This document shows positions 6,285-7,510 of a stretch of DNA of 7,510 bases, piece after piece. The stretch is taken from contig JAFGNI010000328.1 of NCBI GenBank assembly GCA_016927095.1, forward strand, positions 1 to 7,510, in the 5' to 3' direction. Position 1 is the stretch's first letter. Each line of letters starts with the position of its first letter. The notes under the pieces were generated by a model. That model was given only the letters and a program-made list of their open reading frames with translations. It was not told the DNA's origin and did no database searches. A program made the translations under genes and the position numbers. This DNA is from Anaerolineae bacterium. Lineage in GTDB: Bacteria; Chloroflexota; Anaerolineae; B4-G1; SLSP01.

Positions 6285-7439
6285 CTAGACGGACGCTACC
6301 CAGGGTGCACCGCCCGTGAACCGGTCGACGGCATCCAAGTCCAGGGTGATGCCCAACCCCGGCGCATCGGGGATCGACAGCATGCCATCCTCATCTAGCT
6401 GCCATCCGCCCACCACGAGATCGTCGAGATAGGGTGACCCAGTGATGTACTCCACCAGGTCCGTCTCAGGCAACGCAGAGGCCAGGTGCAAGTCAGCCGC
6501 CAGGCCAACGGCTGTGTTCCACCCATGGGGAATCAAGCGGACACCATAGTCCATCGCCATCCAGCCGATTCTGCGCGATTCCGAGAGCCCACCAACCTTG
6601 GTAGCGTCCGGCTGGACGATATCGAAAGCGCCCTCTCGCAGCCACGGGAGGAAAGTCTGGCGCCGCGTCAGCACCTCGCCGCCCGATATAGGCACCGGCG
6701 CCGCCTGGCGTAGCATCACGTAGTCATCGAGGGCATCGGGCTTCAGTGGCTCCTCGAACCAGGCCACCTCGTAGTCGGCTAGCATCTCCGCCGTTCGCAG
6801 CGCCCACTTATAGCCGTGCCGCCAGAAGGCGTCACTACCGCCGGCATCGACCATCAACAGCGCATCGGGCCCGATGGCCTCGCGCGCCGCACGAACGATA
6901 GCCTCGTCCATCGCGTAGCCGGATGCCCCATCGCCGCGTCGTCCAAAGGGCCCCCAGCCCATCTTGAAGGCCCGGAATCCGTGGGACTTCAACTGCACAA
7001 GGTGCTCCACCAGGGGCGCGGGATCATCCATCAAGAGCGAGGCGTAGGGCTTGACGCGGTCGCGGTAGCGCCCACCCAAGAGGCGGCCCACAGGCTGCCC
7101 GGTCACCTTGCCGAGGATGTCCCAGAGCGCGATATCGATCCCGCTGATGGTGTGGGTGAGGGTACCACCGCGGCCCATCCAGAACATATGTTGGCGCAGC
7201 TTCTCCGTCACACGCTCGGGCTCCAGCGCGTCCTCACCCGTGTAGAATGGGGCTAACACCTCCAGCGCAGCCTTCACCAGACCGTCGTTGGTGTAGACGC
7301 TGCCATATCCGACGACATCCTCATCGGTCAGCACGGCAACCAACGTGTGGATGCAGTCCTCTTGCTCGATTTCCTCCGACCAGCCGCCCTCCGGCGTCTG
7401 GCCCCGCAGCCCCACAGCACGAATCTCACGGATCTTCAT
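6285..7439 (-). CDS. Mandelate racemase / muconate lactonizing enzyme family protein (enolase superfamily)
   Basis: This 384-aa protein has the N-terminal capping domain (1-~125, including HTISGIDIALWDILGK at 96-111) and the (beta/alpha)7-beta barrel of the enolase superfamily. Predicted Mg2+ ligands are Asp198 (LMVDAGG), Glu229 (WFEEPL) and Glu255 (ISGGEV). A His-Asp dyad is present as Asp278 (QPDATKVGG) and His305 (IPHGWNTAVG). The spacings 229-255-278-305 equal those of mandelate racemase E221-E247-D270-H297, which places it in the mandelate racemase subgroup. The usual K-x-K is K159-M-G161, so the second lysine is replaced. Such enzymes abstract the alpha proton of a carboxylate, typically dehydrating or epimerising a sugar acid. 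The exact substrate is unknown. Start: ATG with GAGGAA (7450-7445) 5 nt upstream. It is the first gene of the likely operon. Confidence 0.95.
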   Translation of the reverse strand: MKIREIRAVGLRGQTPEGGWSEEIEQEDCIHTLVAVLTDEDVVGYGSVYTNDGLVKAALEVLAPFYTGEDALEPERVTEKLRQHMFWMGRGGTLTHTISGIDIALWDILGKVTGQPVGRLLGGRYRDRVKPYASLLMDDPAPLVEHLVQLKSHGFRAFKMGWGPFGRRGDGASGYAMDEAIVRAAREAIGPDALLMVDAGGSDAFWRHGYKWALRTAEMLADYEVAWFEEPLKPDALDDYVMLRQAAPVPISGGEVLTRRQTFLPWLREGAFDIVQPDATKVGGLSESRRIGWMAMDYGVRLIPHGWNTAVGLAADLHLASALPETDLVEYITGSPYLDDLVVGGWQLDEDGMLSIPDAPGLGITLDLDAVDRFTGGAPWVASV

Positions 7440-7482
7440 GTGACTTCCTCACCTATCTCTAGCCACCCACGATGGCGGCTGT

Positions 7483-7510
7483 TGTTAGCTATCAGCGTTC
7501 AGCGTTCAGC
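7483..7510. repeat. Heptamer tandem repeat running off the right edge
   Basis: Four seven-base units: tgttagc (7483), tatcagc (7490), gttcagc (7497) and gttcagc (7504-7510). The last two are identical and the array reaches the window end, so its full length is unknown. It lies 44-71 bp upstream of the enolase-superfamily start. Confidence 0.75.

Overview
All seven recognisable protein genes lie on the minus strand, so the window reads right to left. Base composition is GC-rich. Most starts carry good Shine-Dalgarno sequences, and one gene starts with GTG. This is a bacterial chromosome. The mix of cytosolic sulfatase, enolase-superfamily sugar-acid enzyme, GNATs and an Fe-S protein with an N-terminal winged helix, together with short-heptamer intergenic repeats, resembles Chloroflexota or a similar environmental lineage. 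That assignment is an impression, not a proof.

Layout in transcription order: (1) a mandelate racemase/muconate lactonizing (enolase superfamily) enzyme at 7439-6285; (2) a GNAT acetyltransferase at 6253-5723, 31 bp downstream; (3) a C-x-P-x-R type sulfatase at 5624-4104, 98 bp downstream; (4) a 365-bp gap holding two kinds of tandem repeat, an inverted repeat and a good promoter candidate; (5) a 466-aa HD-motif metal-dependent phosphohydrolase-like protein at 3738-2338; (6) a 169-bp gap; (7) an alpha/beta hydrolase (acetyl-xylan-esterase-like) at 2168-1116, whose stop overlaps the start of (8) a second GNAT at 1119-625; (9) after 57 bp, the N-terminal 189 residues of a winged-helix/4Fe-4S protein at 567-1, which runs off the left edge.

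Genes 1-3 could form one transcription unit, and the esterase/GNAT pair is almost certainly translationally coupled. Functionally the neighbourhood suggests handling of modified carbohydrates: sulfate-ester removal, ester hydrolysis and sugar-acid dehydration or epimerisation. No transporter or sugar-binding protein is visible to fix the substrate, and the HD protein and Fe-S protein have no evident link to that pathway. None of the hydrolases shows a signal peptide, so they probably act in the cytoplasm. I found no tRNA, rRNA, CRISPR array, transposase or phage gene. The most unusual parts are the repeat-rich gap at 3739-4103 and related heptamer repeats in two other intergenic spaces.
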